NCBI GenBank assembly: GCA_029204225.1
Contig: CM055096.1
Span: 69,897,444 to 69,961,443 of the forward strand
DNA: 64,000 nt
Direction of reading: 5' to 3'
From: Diphasiastrum complanatum
Taxonomy: Eukaryota; Streptophyta; Lycopodiopsida; Lycopodiales; Lycopodiaceae
In this document: positions 46,887-51,895 of the stretch, piece by piece
Numbering within the stretch: the stretch's first letter is position 1
Layout of the letters: every line of letters starts with the position of its first letter
The notes under the pieces: generated by a model
The model's database searches: none
The model's input: the letters and a program-made list of their open reading frames with translations, nothing else
Told to the model about the DNA's origin: nothing
Made by a program: the position numbers and the translations under genes

Positions 46887-48443
46887 GCCCTCCCCCTGAT
46901 CTTTATTATTATTTGTCATTTGGATCATATAGTTTGCATATTTGGGCCCATCAGCCATTACTTGGCATTAACCAGTTACTGTATATAATTGGGACTCACA
47001 ACTCCTGGCCTTAATGTGGGCCATGTAAGCCGTAGTGTCTTATCATTGTTAGCTGATTGATTACAGAGAAGCTTCTGGCTTAGCCTAGACTAATTTAGCA
47101 TAGCCTGCTTAACTTCAACTCAATACATCAGATATATTGGAGATCATTACTTCACATTCACCTATCATTTTCCTTCACTTTGTACTACACAATCTTGATC
47201 AACTTATTTGCCAGTCATATTCTGGTTAGTCTGCCAGAACTGCATGTCCTCCCATCAGCATGTATAGAAAATTAACCAATTCTTAGTCTCTTTGCTGAGC
47301 TCTCTATATGCAGTTCAGATCATATCTTTATCTTTTAGGCATAGGTCTTTTGCTGGATGTGGCAGCTGTTGTGATTCTGCGATGTAGTTATAGAAATTCA
47401 TTCTTTTTTACATCTATGAAATGCCTTTTTTCAGAAGTAATAAAACCAGCCTTTGACAATTGCCAGTTGACTAGAGTATCTGACCTAAAAATGTTGTAGT
47501 TATGGAAATTCATTCTTTTTTAGATCTGTGAAATGCTTTTTTCCAGAAGTAAAAAAAAACAGCCTTCGGCAATTGCCAGTTGAATAGAGTATCTGAAAAT
47601 GTGTTATCAGCTAGACCATGTGGGGAACGTTTTCCCCAACAACATAGGGTACTTGAGTTGTTTAGCCTCAAACGTATGTTATGTATTCCTACTATTTGTT
47701 TCTGCTGTTGGATAAATTATCTGTTTCAGCATTCCTCTTTCTCTGTCATTTCAACACCTACATACGCATGCATAGCATTTACACTCATTCATGTACGAGA
47801 ATTCTTGGCATTTCATTCTCGTGGTGATGTGAGATTTTTCTTCTTTTCTCCATGCACGTTTTGGTTGGGGCCTTGCTTCCTGGGTAAGAAATGTTTCCCG
47901 AAATTATAATCATCTTGAGATTCAAAAGCTGCAGTATACTTGACAGTTACCTAGTGAAGATTCAAACAAATAATTATGACTTGTTGATTTTTGTTTTGAT
48001 ATCACACTTTTTGCCTAGTGACCTGGCTGCAAAGGTTTCCTATTGTAACATACTTAAGTTTGTGATTACTTTACGTGTGCCATGTGTCCAGGTACACACC
48101 GTTTTGGATGAAATTGTCATGGGTGGACAGGTTGTAGAGACAAATTCTGCTGATGTCATGAAAGCAGTACAAGACATATTTAAGTAAGATGAAGTCATCC
48201 TTTTGCTTTTCAGTTTACTATCCTTGAATAGATTTTGCAATTGGAGCCTGGAAGAAACGTTCAAACATCCAGTATCTGTTTCCTGTGATACATGCAATTT
48301 CTGATAAACGGTAAAAAAGAGCAGCATGACACTTCATGAATTATCATAATTAAAATGTCAGATTGTAGAATTGAACTCTTGGCAGTATATTCCTGGGTAA
48401 ATGATTCAAAACTCTGGTGTACAGGTTGGAGCGGGCTGTTTAG
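17443..48443 (+). CDS. AP-3 adaptor complex, sigma (small) subunit; six exons, first exon missing
   Basis: Host gene for the small subunit of the AP-3 adaptor, which sorts cargo from endosome/Golgi membranes to the vacuole as part of a heterotetramer (delta, beta, mu, sigma). Six exons join to an uninterrupted frame of about 124 codons. Diagnostic motifs in order are [66 protein letters not shown] and [19 protein letters not shown]. Plant AP-3 sigma is about 165 residues, so roughly the first 23 (MIRAV...KFYEYL) are missing and must lie in an exon further upstream or outside the window. Every junction is GT-AG, and phases fit (1, 0, 1, 0, 2). Exons are + strand at 17443-17485, 24467-24528, 34732-34828, 34968-35038, 48092-48183 and 48425-48443. 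The three large introns (6981, 10203 and 13053 bp) contain LINE, gypsy and hAT insertions, whereas 34829-34967 is only 139 bp. The C-terminus ends KLERAV, shorter than the usual plant tail. AP-1/AP-2 sigma is less likely because VETLD, NVCELD and GGQV-x-ET are AP-3-type. Confidence 0.88.
18128..18810. other. Intron sequence beside LINE 3' end; unassigned
   Basis: Lies just past the ORF2 stop of the minus-strand LINE and may include its 3' untranslated region. No hairpin/(TC)n tail of the family was found here. Confidence 0.4.
18813..21128 (-). pseudogene. LINE ORF2 relic: reverse transcriptase, 5'-truncated
   Basis: A minus-strand non-LTR retrotransposon ORF2 broken by frameshifts. In order it reads a linker between endonuclease and RT (21085-20852), fingers region with [20 protein letters not shown] (20818-20393), [14 protein letters not shown] (near 20370), [17 protein letters not shown] and motif [17 protein letters not shown] (20290-20105), motif [13 protein letters not shown] (near 19975), motif [15 protein letters not shown], and the thumb. 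The C-terminal zinc-finger segment [21 protein letters not shown] is near 19150. ORF2 stops at 18813. The APE endonuclease is absent: the copy begins directly beside the (CT)n tract whose edge is 21128. It occupies the first large intron of AP-3 sigma in antisense orientation. Confidence 0.9.
21129..21220 (-). repeat. (TC)n tract with (CTTT)n, LINE tail and junction
   Basis: On the minus strand, the hairpin tail of the upstream ORF1-only element runs into CTTT repeats and then about 70 nt of (CT)n, which ends exactly where the 5'-truncated ORF2 copy begins. The tract therefore serves as the 3' end of one copy and the 5' flank of the next. Confidence 0.9.
21220..21263 (-). other. LINE 3' tail hairpin and AATAAAG box
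   Basis: Minus-strand sequence reads GTCTTATATGCC, TTTT, GGCATGGAAAAGAC, ATTAATAAAGC and then pyrimidine repeats. ATGCC/GGCAT pair around a TTTT loop. A nearly identical tail is at 32731-32773 and a compensatory variant at 46791-46830. The likely role is recognition of the element RNA by its reverse transcriptase; the box could also act as a polyadenylation signal. Confidence 0.7.
21375..22418 (-). CDS. LINE ORF1 protein, RRM-like
   Basis: A 347-codon minus-strand frame. Residues 1-100 are Pro/Ser/Thr-rich; about 105-165 form a coiled-coil-like stretch with an acidic patch ([18 protein letters not shown]); about 186 has [10 protein letters not shown]; then [10 protein letters not shown], a helix, [16 protein letters not shown] and [11 protein letters not shown] resemble an RRM-type nucleic-acid-binding fold. 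WADVLKGS and IF/Y-x-D-E/D-D also occur in the ORF1 pieces at 31820-32687, 37990-38222 and 28395. A frameshift after MDEDP changes the C-terminus: the shifted frame [20 protein letters not shown] aligns better with the other copies and stops near 21421. There is no endonuclease/RT downstream, only about 110 bp and the 3' tail. Confidence 0.75.
   Translation of the reverse strand: MADWQSVNPKGKKTPPPSPFVFSAIPTTAPNPFTLPSPASSPSPLPSTLASSTSSPTATTPSTLSSSSPSFTPSSSSPPLSPSLSAGFLSGFPRIIDSLHEDNASLLAIIKKQAFQISTLENTGLALQGKVGILEVDVTYLKNELESDEGEEEGSGNADSEDNSKQLQERVHSLEQQLEQSKSSWADVLKGSKQVISESIQEHQKRDLKALNVRVRGASFAGKDLMAEANAFIHSTFGLKEDVISAAWVGKLQPTTVFLRFKDALLRQKFWRKRGCLKGSTIFMDEDPFNGLRERKSSQMLRPMVSGLSFKTDARSWLKLQNLKFQILLPLLRERCFELRPFISSSV
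22460..22910 (-). repeat. GGTAGCGATGGCAG minisatellite-like leader
   Basis: On the + strand, repeated GGTAGCGATGGCAG and GGAGGGAGGGAGAGGG units occur at irregular spacing, for example near 22608, 22659, 22719 and 22752, with GATGGAGGGCCAGCG twice near 22757 and 22785. This is the presumed 5' leader of the ORF1-only element. The apparent proline-rich minus frame across it is low-complexity and not credited as a gene. Confidence 0.6.
22910..22976. repeat. (GA)n followed by about 23-26 G
   Basis: About 40 nt of (GA)n, CC, then a long G homopolymer. It marks the 5' edge of the ORF1-only LINE on the minus strand. The homopolymer may be miscounted in assembly. Confidence 0.85.
22980..24466. other. 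Intron of AP-3 sigma; tandem duplication only
   Basis: AT-rich intron. A 29-bp unit TGATATGAATTCGTGTA plus YCATGTCCTTAG is present twice in tandem at about 23900-23958. Nothing else was recognised. Confidence 0.5.
24467..24528 (+). CDS. AP-3 sigma exon (VLSSR...NFAD...)
   Basis: Acceptor TTGTGTGCAG ends at 24466; donor GTGAGC starts at 24529. The 62 nt complete the split Val codon and code for [20 protein letters not shown]. This aligns with the VLCSRPENVSNF region of plant AP-3 sigma but is diverged (GENYCNF), which is expected since this loop is the variable part of the subunit. Confidence 0.8.
25624..27370 (-). mobile_element. Internally deleted hAT transposon, TTCGAACC family
   Basis: The left edge CAAGGTTACATGCTGATTCG starts at 25624 and is followed by GGTTCAAACC, ATTCGAATCGG, AGTTCGAATT and GGTTCGAACC, a dense set of TTCGAA palindromes. 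On the minus strand, 27370-27200 codes for a BED-type zinc finger with [27 protein letters not shown] and [19 protein letters not shown] (C...C...H...). About 26700-26480 gives an acidic tail with [20 protein letters not shown]. The transposase core between them is missing. A matching but inverted end (GATTCGAATCGGCGTGTAAC, CTTG) is at 45932-45957. The right end of this copy was not found. Confidence 0.55.
26167..26211. repeat. 22-bp tandem duplication
   Basis: CCACGTGTTTGATAGGCTAT is followed directly by CCACATGTTTGATAGGCTAT. Short tandem repeat of unknown origin. Confidence 0.8.
27480..28370. other. Intron of AP-3 sigma; no recognised feature
   Basis: AT-rich with TC-rich patches near 27850-27915. 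No coding or structural signal recognised. Confidence 0.4.
28502..29203 (+). pseudogene. LINE APE-type endonuclease
   Basis: Reads [39 protein letters not shown], a stop after the Ser-Ala-Asn-Gly at 28787, then [23 protein letters not shown] and [28 protein letters not shown] and TGDFNAR correspond to the N, E and D/N catalytic motifs of apurinic endonuclease-like LINE nucleases. A later FDHSFL near 29348 resembles the terminal His motif. One stop and a shift break the frame. It nicks target DNA to prime reverse transcription in intact elements. Confidence 0.85.
29566..30462 (+). pseudogene. LINE reverse transcriptase, motif C to thumb
   Basis: Reads [20 protein letters not shown] (catalytic YADD), then [36 protein letters not shown], and [13 protein letters not shown]. 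It is interrupted by TAG at 30124 and continues in another frame through [20 protein letters not shown] and [16 protein letters not shown] until it enters (CT)n at 30463. Motifs A and B are deleted. It is about 60-70% like the copies at 18.8 and 43.4 kb by eye. Confidence 0.85.
30463..30534 (+). repeat. (CT)n microsatellite interrupting LINE ORF2
   Basis: About 70 nt of pure CT. ORF2 sequence stops at its left edge; the right flank (GTGGACTCTACG) is not ORF2. Confidence 0.95.
30535..31815. other. Intron; TATA-like box, otherwise unassigned
   Basis: A good TATA-like string TCTATAAAAGAGG is at about 30796, followed by pyrimidine-rich sequence. It could be a leader or promoter of the ORF1-only LINE starting near 31820, since the (CT)n at 30534 would then mark its 5' edge; this is inference. 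Confidence 0.3.
31820..32687 (+). pseudogene. LINE ORF1, second ORF1-only copy
   Basis: Broken ORF1 in three frames. The first part (31820-32155) has a Pro-rich start and a helical stretch ([20 protein letters not shown]) ending at a stop. Then [19 protein letters not shown], a frameshift near 32340, and [40 protein letters not shown] and [20 protein letters not shown]. It ends [14 protein letters not shown] with TGA at 32685-32687. These blocks match the ORF1 at 21375-22418. The hairpin tail follows after only about 45 bp, with no ORF2 between. Confidence 0.75.
32731..32790 (+). other. LINE 3' tail hairpin, AATAAAG box and (TC)n
   Basis: GTCTTATACGCC, TTTT, GGCATGGAAAAGAC, GTTAATAAAGCG and then (CT)n to about 32790. 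It differs from the tail at 21220-21263 at very few positions. Confidence 0.75.
32800..33385. other. Intron; no recognised feature
   Basis: Nothing recognised on either strand. Confidence 0.4.
33391..33879 (-). pseudogene. Ty3/gypsy integrase N-terminal (zinc-binding) fragment
   Basis: A 162-codon minus frame. The C-terminal third reads [40 protein letters not shown] and [20 protein letters not shown], the H2C2-type region at the start of plant gypsy integrases (HD-x3-GGH-x-G...YWWP). The CxxC half and the catalytic core are missing. The upstream part is the RNase H to integrase linker. It is more diverged from the 38.6-43.4 kb element than a copy would be, so it is a separate insertion. Confidence 0.8.
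33890..34731. other. Intron; no recognised feature
   Basis: AT-rich intron leading to the acceptor AAAATGACAG at 34722-34731. Nothing else seen. Confidence 0.45.
34732..34828 (+). CDS. AP-3 sigma exon ([11 protein letters not shown]...)
   Basis: 97 nt coding [20 protein letters not shown] and [12 protein letters not shown] plus one base. Donor is CAAG|GTTAGT. This is the most conserved core of the sigma longin-like fold. Confidence 0.92.
34968..35038 (+). CDS. AP-3 sigma exon ([10 protein letters not shown]...)
   Basis: 71 nt after acceptor GATTTGGCAG, coding [20 protein letters not shown] then FNK, with the first Val split across the 139-bp intron. Donor is TAAG|GTACTA, opening the 13-kb intron. 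Confidence 0.92.
35613..35853 (+). mobile_element. hAT-type MITE, CATAG family, complete 241-bp copy
   Basis: Starts CATAGTACCC and ends AATTCTATG. The 8-bp duplication GGCGAGGG flanks it at 35605-35612 and 35854-35861. The left end has the family's 23-bp palindrome (35620-35642, central T); the right end has ACCGTACGGTTCTC and GTCCACGGTTCATTAATTCT. The interior is TAATTAATTAATCAATT with no ORF. An 8-bp duplication and CATAG ends indicate hAT-type transposition. Confidence 0.9.
35870..36690. other. Intron; no recognised feature
   Basis: AT-rich; a GA-rich patch at about 36235-36375. Nothing else recognised. Confidence 0.4.
36690..37295 (+). pseudogene. Ty3/gypsy integrase C-terminus and chromodomain relic
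   Basis: Reads [37 protein letters not shown] and, in another frame, [20 protein letters not shown] then [13 protein letters not shown], the integrase C-terminal module. Near 37148 another frame gives [10 protein letters not shown] followed by a stop and then [12 protein letters not shown]-like sequence, a decayed chromodomain (WDG...EATWED is typical). Several frameshifts. It lies immediately upstream of the composite LINE/gypsy block. Confidence 0.65.
37839..37870 (+). repeat. (CT)n at the 5' edge of a LINE copy
   Basis: About 32 nt of CT. ORF1-like LINE sequence ([20 protein letters not shown]) begins shortly to its right. Confidence 0.9.
37871..38590 (+). pseudogene. LINE copy, left part: ORF1 end and start of endonuclease
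   Basis: ORF1 remains include [20 protein letters not shown] and [20 protein letters not shown], ending DKISQ and TAG at 38220-38222. With no gap and in the same frame follows [20 protein letters not shown] and [20 protein letters not shown], the start of the endonuclease, then [15 protein letters not shown]. The frame stays open to [11 protein letters not shown], where the gypsy element is inserted. After removal of that element the frame would continue into [11 protein letters not shown] of the reverse transcriptase at 43429; the middle of ORF2 was therefore deleted before the gypsy insertion. Confidence 0.85.
38586..38590 (+). repeat. 5-bp target duplication CATGC (left)
   Basis: CATGC precedes TGTTACG at 38591 and recurs at 43424-43428 after TCTCTAACA. 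Confidence 0.9.
38795..38823. promoter_or_regulatory. G-box palindrome in LTR
   Basis: GTCGGCCACGT, spacer CAAAGTC, ACGTGGCCGAC: perfect 11-bp arms, the right half containing CACGTGGC, the plant ABRE/G-box form bound by bZIP or bHLH factors. Binding is inferred from motif only. Confidence 0.45.
39165..39316. repeat. Tandem 75-80 bp repeat in LTR with ACGTGT motifs
   Basis: Two units share GTGTCACTCATGCAYTGGACC and AAGTGTCCCARTGAGCATRT, with GACACATGTC and CCGTTGACC-like ends. The first contains the palindrome GACACGTGTC. Repeated enhancer-like units are common in U3 of plant LTRs. Confidence 0.7.
39623..39640 (+). other. Primer binding site (tRNA-Met type)
   Basis: TGGTATCAGAGCCATCTC begins two bases after the 5' LTR. 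TGGTATCAGAGC is the complement of the 3' end of plant initiator tRNA-Met and the usual primer site of plant LTR elements. Confidence 0.93.
40281..41400 (+). pseudogene. Gypsy gag with zinc knuckle
   Basis: ATG at 40281 opens a 242-codon frame: acidic N-terminus, helical stretch, Ser/Pro-rich linker, then [20 protein letters not shown] and [20 protein letters not shown], the retrotransposon gag domain. TAG at 41007-41009 breaks it; the frame resumes with [17 protein letters not shown] and another TAG at 41061. A Lys-rich region and [18 protein letters not shown] (C-x2-C-x4-H-x4-C) follow at about 41310. At least three premature stops show the gene is dead. Confidence 0.85.
41460..42060 (+). 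pseudogene. Gypsy aspartic protease region
   Basis: Reads [20 protein letters not shown] and [17 protein letters not shown], the plant gypsy protease start. The usual catalytic triad D-S/T-G reads DDG here, a substitution of the middle residue. [20 protein letters not shown] corresponds to the conserved ILG-x-DWL motif. It overlaps the start of the pol frame near 42030-42060 in a different phase. Confidence 0.82.
42030..43073 (+). CDS. Gypsy reverse transcriptase and start of RNase H
   Basis: A 347-codon open frame. Motifs in order: [60 protein letters not shown] (catalytic D), [36 protein letters not shown] (catalytic DD), [16 protein letters not shown] and [19 protein letters not shown] (RNase H). 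It stops after KTRASTD; a frameshift continues [19 protein letters not shown] and [12 protein letters not shown] to about 43170, then ADALSKMPM at about 43300. Some KEGSG-type residues before RLCVDY are missing, so the finger loop is shortened. The next domain, integrase, is deleted. Confidence 0.93.
   Translation: MFFTAKISKLETLLSKFKDVFPEDLPHGLPPSREVDHVINLVPGTTPVSKPPYRVSRTEDEEITRELTDYLGKGQIRTSSSPWGSPVLLVKKKVRLCVDYRALNKVTIKNKHPMPRANELFDQLDGAKFFSKIDLRSGYHQVRIKSEDVLKTAFRTRHGHYEFKVMPFGLTNAPATFMTLMNSVLRPYLGKFVVVFLDDILVYSKTRKEHFKHRKVFRLLRKHKLYAKKLECEFFVEEVAYLGHIILAGGIKMDPIKVKAILSWLRPQNILELQIFLGLAGYYRRFVKEYAQIAVPMTNLLKGLKVVDPNQPFVVETDASDFAVGAVLIQNGRPVAFESKKTRASTD
43336..43423 (+). repeat. 88-bp remnant of the gypsy 3' LTR
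   Basis: Begins TAGGAGGGGCTTGCTCC and ends ATCTCTAACA, matching 39534-39621 at equal length. It follows DALSKMPM after about 30 bp, so integrase, polypurine tract and about 940 bp of LTR were removed. Confidence 0.88.
43424..45240 (+). pseudogene. LINE copy, right part: reverse transcriptase to ORF2 end
   Basis: Continues the LINE broken at 38590. From 43429: [20 protein letters not shown], motif [18 protein letters not shown], motif [21 protein letters not shown], motif [48 protein letters not shown] stops at 44273 and beyond with frameshifts. The C-terminal segment [20 protein letters not shown] followed by [19 protein letters not shown] has the same Cys/His pattern as the copy at 18.8 kb. 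ORF2 traces end with [18 protein letters not shown] near 45225, beside an (AG)n tract. Confidence 0.9.
45258..45290. repeat. (AG)n microsatellite downstream of LINE
   Basis: About 30 nt of AG. Orientation is opposite to the (TC)n expected at the 3' end of a + strand copy. Confidence 0.9.
45800..45957 (+). mobile_element. End fragment of TTCGAACC-family hAT element
   Basis: Contains GGTTCAAACC, GATTCGAACTGAGC, GATCGGTTCGAAATTC and GATTCGAATCGGCGTGTAAC, ending CTTG. Inverted, this end matches the left end at 25624 (CAAGGTTACA...GATTCGAA). The opposite end was not located. Confidence 0.5.
45990..46140 (-). pseudogene. Ty1/copia reverse transcriptase fragment
   Basis: Minus frame reads [20 protein letters not shown] and [20 protein letters not shown] then [15 protein letters not shown]-x-LEKEI-x-MQPEG is the copia reverse transcriptase motif A region, carrying the first catalytic Asp. 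It is only about 50 codons and lies against the hAT end at 45957. Confidence 0.85.
46606..46830 (+). repeat. Duplicated LINE-like 3' end with hairpins
   Basis: Two tandem units (about 46606-46720 and 46722-46826) share TTTAGTTYATTGTTGGTTTA, TTACACACT, GATGTAT and TTGTSTYAT. Each ends in a hairpin and CAGACAAGA: the first has TACCC/GGGT (ACGTACCCGTGGGTCC), the second GTACCC/GGGTAC (TATGTACCCTCGGGTACA). The second continues AAGACATTTATAAAGC and (TC)n, the tail layout seen at 32731 and 21220. Confidence 0.7.
46831..46885 (+). repeat. (TC)n tail of LINE-like 3' end
   Basis: About 54 nt of (CT)n directly after TTTATAAAG. Confidence 0.95.
46890..48091. other. Intron 3' part; local duplication
   Basis: AT-rich, ending in the acceptor CATGTGTCCAG at 48091. 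TTCATTCTTTTTTAnATCTRTGAAATGC with AGCCTTnGnCAATTGCCAG is duplicated at about 47397-47465 and 47511-47580. Confidence 0.55.
48092..48183 (+). CDS. AP-3 sigma exon ([14 protein letters not shown]...)
   Basis: 92 nt coding [20 protein letters not shown] and [10 protein letters not shown] plus two bases. The frame would hit TAA two bases on if not spliced, but AA|GTAAGA is a strong donor and the downstream exon restores KLER, as in other sigma subunits. Confidence 0.92.
48425..48443 (+). CDS. AP-3 sigma last exon (KLERAV, stop)
   Basis: Acceptor GGTGTACAG ends at 48424. G completes AAG (Lys), then LERAV and TAG at 48441-48443. K-L-E matches the plant KLEAASNS tail, but the protein ends early. 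Alternative: the exon is longer in another frame and the stop is a lesion. Confidence 0.6.
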
Positions 48444-50467
48444 CTCTGGCAAGCGCAATGTATTTGGAGAGTATAACTCCACTACGTGTCCTAAGGAGGG
48501 AGGCCTTCAAATCTGCCCTTGAGAATCTCAGCTTATTAGAATTCTTGCTGCATTTAATCCTGTCTTTTGGGAACAAAGTCTGGTAGCAAGTTGCAAAGTG
48601 ATGAAACCCTTTCTGTCCACACTTTACTGATTTTGATTTGTGCAAATTACTATCTCCAATATTTTCAGGTAACTGGAGGATGATGGAAGTGAGGTACCAA
48701 CACCCGCAAACAGCTTATAGAATGTAATGAGAGAAAACTCTCCATTCACTCATAACTAATTAGCTGAAACTAGACTCCAATGGTGTGCATGATAGTTGTG
48801 TTGGATTTTATCATATATTCATGTGCACACTATCGTACATGGGAAATTTGAAAGTTAAATCTGCTGATCTGCTGAAATATTGTAGAAAATGTATGTGTTG
48901 TAGCATCTTGTATCTTTCCACTATGACAGTTATATCTAGGAACCTTTGGCCTCATGTTACATGAATTTTATTGTCACAGATGAGATTTTCAGTTTGTAGA
49001 AAGGCATGATAATGCCTAGAAAGGACTGGTGCTATCACAGTACTTGAAGACTGACCATCAAGATTTAGATACGAATTCAAGCTAAATAAAGAGTAAATGC
49101 ATATGAATTCATGATGAGCTATTCCATTTATTACCTTGGCTTGTATTTTTGAAAACCATGAGCACAAGCTGTCAATGATTTTATGCAACTAGTACTTAAT
49201 CCTTTTTAAATTGGTAGATAAGCTATTGTTGCTTGAGGAAGTAGAAGCATTCAACAAATATGAACTCAAAAGGCCTTATATAAAGTTGTTTTTGGTAGCC
49301 ATTAGAAATATGCATGAATGGCATCTCACCATTAAGAGCTTACCATTATGGAGACTAACATATATGAAATAAGGCAAGTTCTCAGCCAAAGGTACTTGAG
49401 GAAGTATGAAGCATTCGCTTATTAGTTAATCCTTTTTATGGAAAAGTAAGGTTGATTCACCTATCTTGCATGTGTAAACATGTGCAAAGTCGTATTCCAA
49501 TTGGCTTGGTGAGCATGGCATATGGAAATTGTAAAGTTCATTGTTCATATAATTGCCCTCTTTTGGTATTGTACATAAATGCTCATGCACTATAGGGCAT
49601 TCTACTCGAAGAGCCCATGCATGGCCTCAATAATGTACAGGCTTCTCTGCACATATTGTACCTAGTAAATGATTTTTAGCAGATTAAAAGATTCCAAGCT
49701 ATATGTTTAGCCCAAAAAACATGGTCAAGAAATTTGAACAATTTTTACGCCACCGAAGTCCTAATGGGTTTAGCTTCATGCAATTTTTAATAAAATCCTC
49801 ATCTCATAGTCTTAGCATTAGGACTTCATCCCACGCACAATGTACAGTTGGTGGTGGTAGAAATTATGATGTTTTTGGAAATGCACCCTAAATCCTTGAA
49901 TGAGGACAAATGAGTTGATTCACTAGGATTGGTTGGTCAAAATTTACATGGACACACCAGATTTGAATTGATAGTGTGGGATCATAAAAAATCGCATCCT
50001 ACCTTGAAATGGACTACCTGTGCATTTAGAGCAGACTTGTTATTTCAAGCAGATTCTAGAACCTGTAAAGCTGGTTAAGTTCATACAATGCTATGGAGGA
50101 GAGGTAAATGACGTTGGGAGGATGACACTGATTGCAAATACTTCGGTGGGCAAACGCTTTGGTTTCATACTTGGGGCCCATCAAGTTCAAAAAAAATCTC
50201 AACCTTGTGCCAAAAAAATTCAAAACATTGTAAAAGAAATTTTTTTTAAATTTGTTGGGCCTTGCTCTAGTTTGGCATGTCTCTAGCCCGCTCAATTGCA
50301 ATGCATTAAATCTATCTTGTTGTGCTTGAAGACATTTAATCTTGATAGGACCTATTCAGTACCAACTATAAAATTTTAAAATCTTCAGCTGACTGCCAAA
50401 TAAAAATCACTAAACTTGAATACCGCAGCTCAAATTATTCTAGTCATTGTGGGATTGTATATGATCA
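48444..50467. other. 3' flank of AP-3 sigma; no further gene recognised
   Basis: Probably contains the 3' untranslated region; no clear polyadenylation site was assigned. A diverged repeat (GAGGAAGTATGAAGCATTC and GAGGAAGTAGAAGCATTCAAC) occurs near 49237 and 49398. Confidence 0.4.
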
Positions 50468-50475
50468 CTTTGAAT
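50468..50475 (+). repeat. 8-bp target duplication CTTTGAAT (left)
   Basis: CTTTGAAT precedes CATAGTGGCC and recurs exactly at 56646-56653 after GGGACCTATG. Confidence 0.93.
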
Positions 50476-50580
50476 CATAGTGGCCTCTGTACCGCTGATA
50501 TGGTACCGTCGGTACCATATCAGTGGTACCGTCGGTACGGTACCGCCCTGGGATCCATGGTACCAGGGCGGTACCATATT
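50476..50580 (+). repeat. Left terminal region with GGTACC array
   Basis: Has GTACC-type repeats: TGGTACCGTCGGTACCATAT, AGTGGTACCGTCGGTACGGT, ACCGCCCTGGGATCCATGGT and ACCAGGGCGGTACC. CCCTGG/CCAGGG also pair around GATCC ATGGTA. Such arrays are typical transposase binding sites in hAT elements. Confidence 0.85.
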
Positions 50581-50599
50581 TAATATTTTTTTTTTGCCT

Positions 50600-51000
50600 A
50601 TTATTTACCAAAATAGGTCAAAAAAATGAAAAAAAAAGGGGTTCTAGGTGTAAAATATACAGTACATGGTGCAAGGGACTGGTGCAACGACATATGGGCA
50701 CTGTGGGTGAGGAGACCATGGGGCCAATGGGAGAGCAACACAAGGGGGGAGCATCACATGGGGGCAGGTACAGAGGCACATGGAGGGATGATGGGGATCC
50801 ACATGGCCGATTAGGCTGTGAGGGTAAATAAGCACTCAGAATGCCATTGTGGCCAGCATTTTTAAAGGCTGTGAGAGAGCTAGTGATAGACAGTGAGAGA
50901 GCAAGCGATAGCCGGTGACAGGCTGTGAGAGGCTGTTTGAGAGCCAGGGTGTTGTGAGAGGGTGTTCAAGGACCAGGGTGCTGTGAGGAGAAGGTCGATC
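50600..51000 (+). other. Leader of the + strand ORF; GTGAGAG repeats
   Basis: Non-coding by appearance. Short repeats of GTGAGAGAGCAAGCGATAG-like and AGGCTGTGAGAGGCTG units lie near 50868-50990, directly before ATG 51004. Confidence 0.4.
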
Positions 51001-51003
51001 GAG

Positions 51004-51368
51004 ATGGCAGAGCGCATATCACTGAAGCCCGAGGGCGAAGCCAGGAGGAAGCTTGAGGAAGATATCCGAAGGCACAACGAAAGACATCGGAATCAAGAGG
51101 CAGATATCTGAGAGATGCTGCGACAGACTCGGCAGAGAAATCCGGAACCGGAGCCACCTGCCCCCGTTGTGGCTTCTGCCTCGCTGTCGAGCTGGATTTG
51201 GATGAGCAGATCGGAATGAACTTCACACGACGGCAGCTCATCATGGTCAGGGAAAGGGTGGCCAGACGTCGGGCTAACCAGGAGGCAGCTCGGGCTAAAC
51301 GGGAGGCAGAGCGAGAGCGACAGAACAATGCATCTAACGAGGGCGAGGAGTCAGTGGACGATCCATAG
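51004..51368 (+). pseudogene. Second hAT-borne ORF, charged helical protein
   Basis: From ATG 51004: MAERISLKPEGEARRKLEED, IRRHNERHRNQEADI, TGA, EMLRQTRQRNPEPEPP. A shift then gives CPRCGFCLAVELDLDEQIGM, NFTRRQLIMVRERVARRRAN, QEAARAKREAERERQNNASN and EGEESVDDP with TAG at 51366-51368. The open, charged composition across two frames indicates a once-functional gene of about 120 codons with one nonsense codon and one frameshift. CPRCGFC could be a small metal-binding knuckle; the C-terminal half is a long Arg/Ala/Glu helix. I do not recognise a family. It is convergent with the transposase and lies near the opposite terminus, unlike the single-gene layout of most hAT elements. Confidence 0.5.
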
Positions 51369-51895
51369 GAATGTTTATAATAGATGGGGTCTAGCCGTAT
51401 GTGGCTGACTGTTGTTATGTAATTTTCGGCAGTTTAGGACGCGACAAATAACTAGATGGCTGATTAAAAAAAAAGACAGGATATGTAATCTTATCTTTAT
51501 ACATCGGTTGAATCAATATATAGTCGTTTTTTGTGCAACGCGAGCTTGGTGATGTGAAATGCAATCTCTGTAATTTTTTTAAATGCAAATGTATTACATG
51601 TGTTTATGAAATGTCGTTTGGGGTGTAGGGGTAATTGTTGTGCTCATGATGTAGGTGCATTTATGTGAAACTAACATTCACTTCAATCGAAATTAGTTGA
51701 AAATAGAATTTACACATGCACATAGAATTTGACATAAAATTGAAAATACAGCATCGCATGTACAGAGCGACATACGCACAATGTGCAGCAAATAAAGTAC
51801 GCCAAACACTGTATATAATGTGAAAAATCATTTGAGTACAATGGTAGACTGCCTGCTAGAGACAAACTACTGAAACTAAAACAACAGAGCCACAA

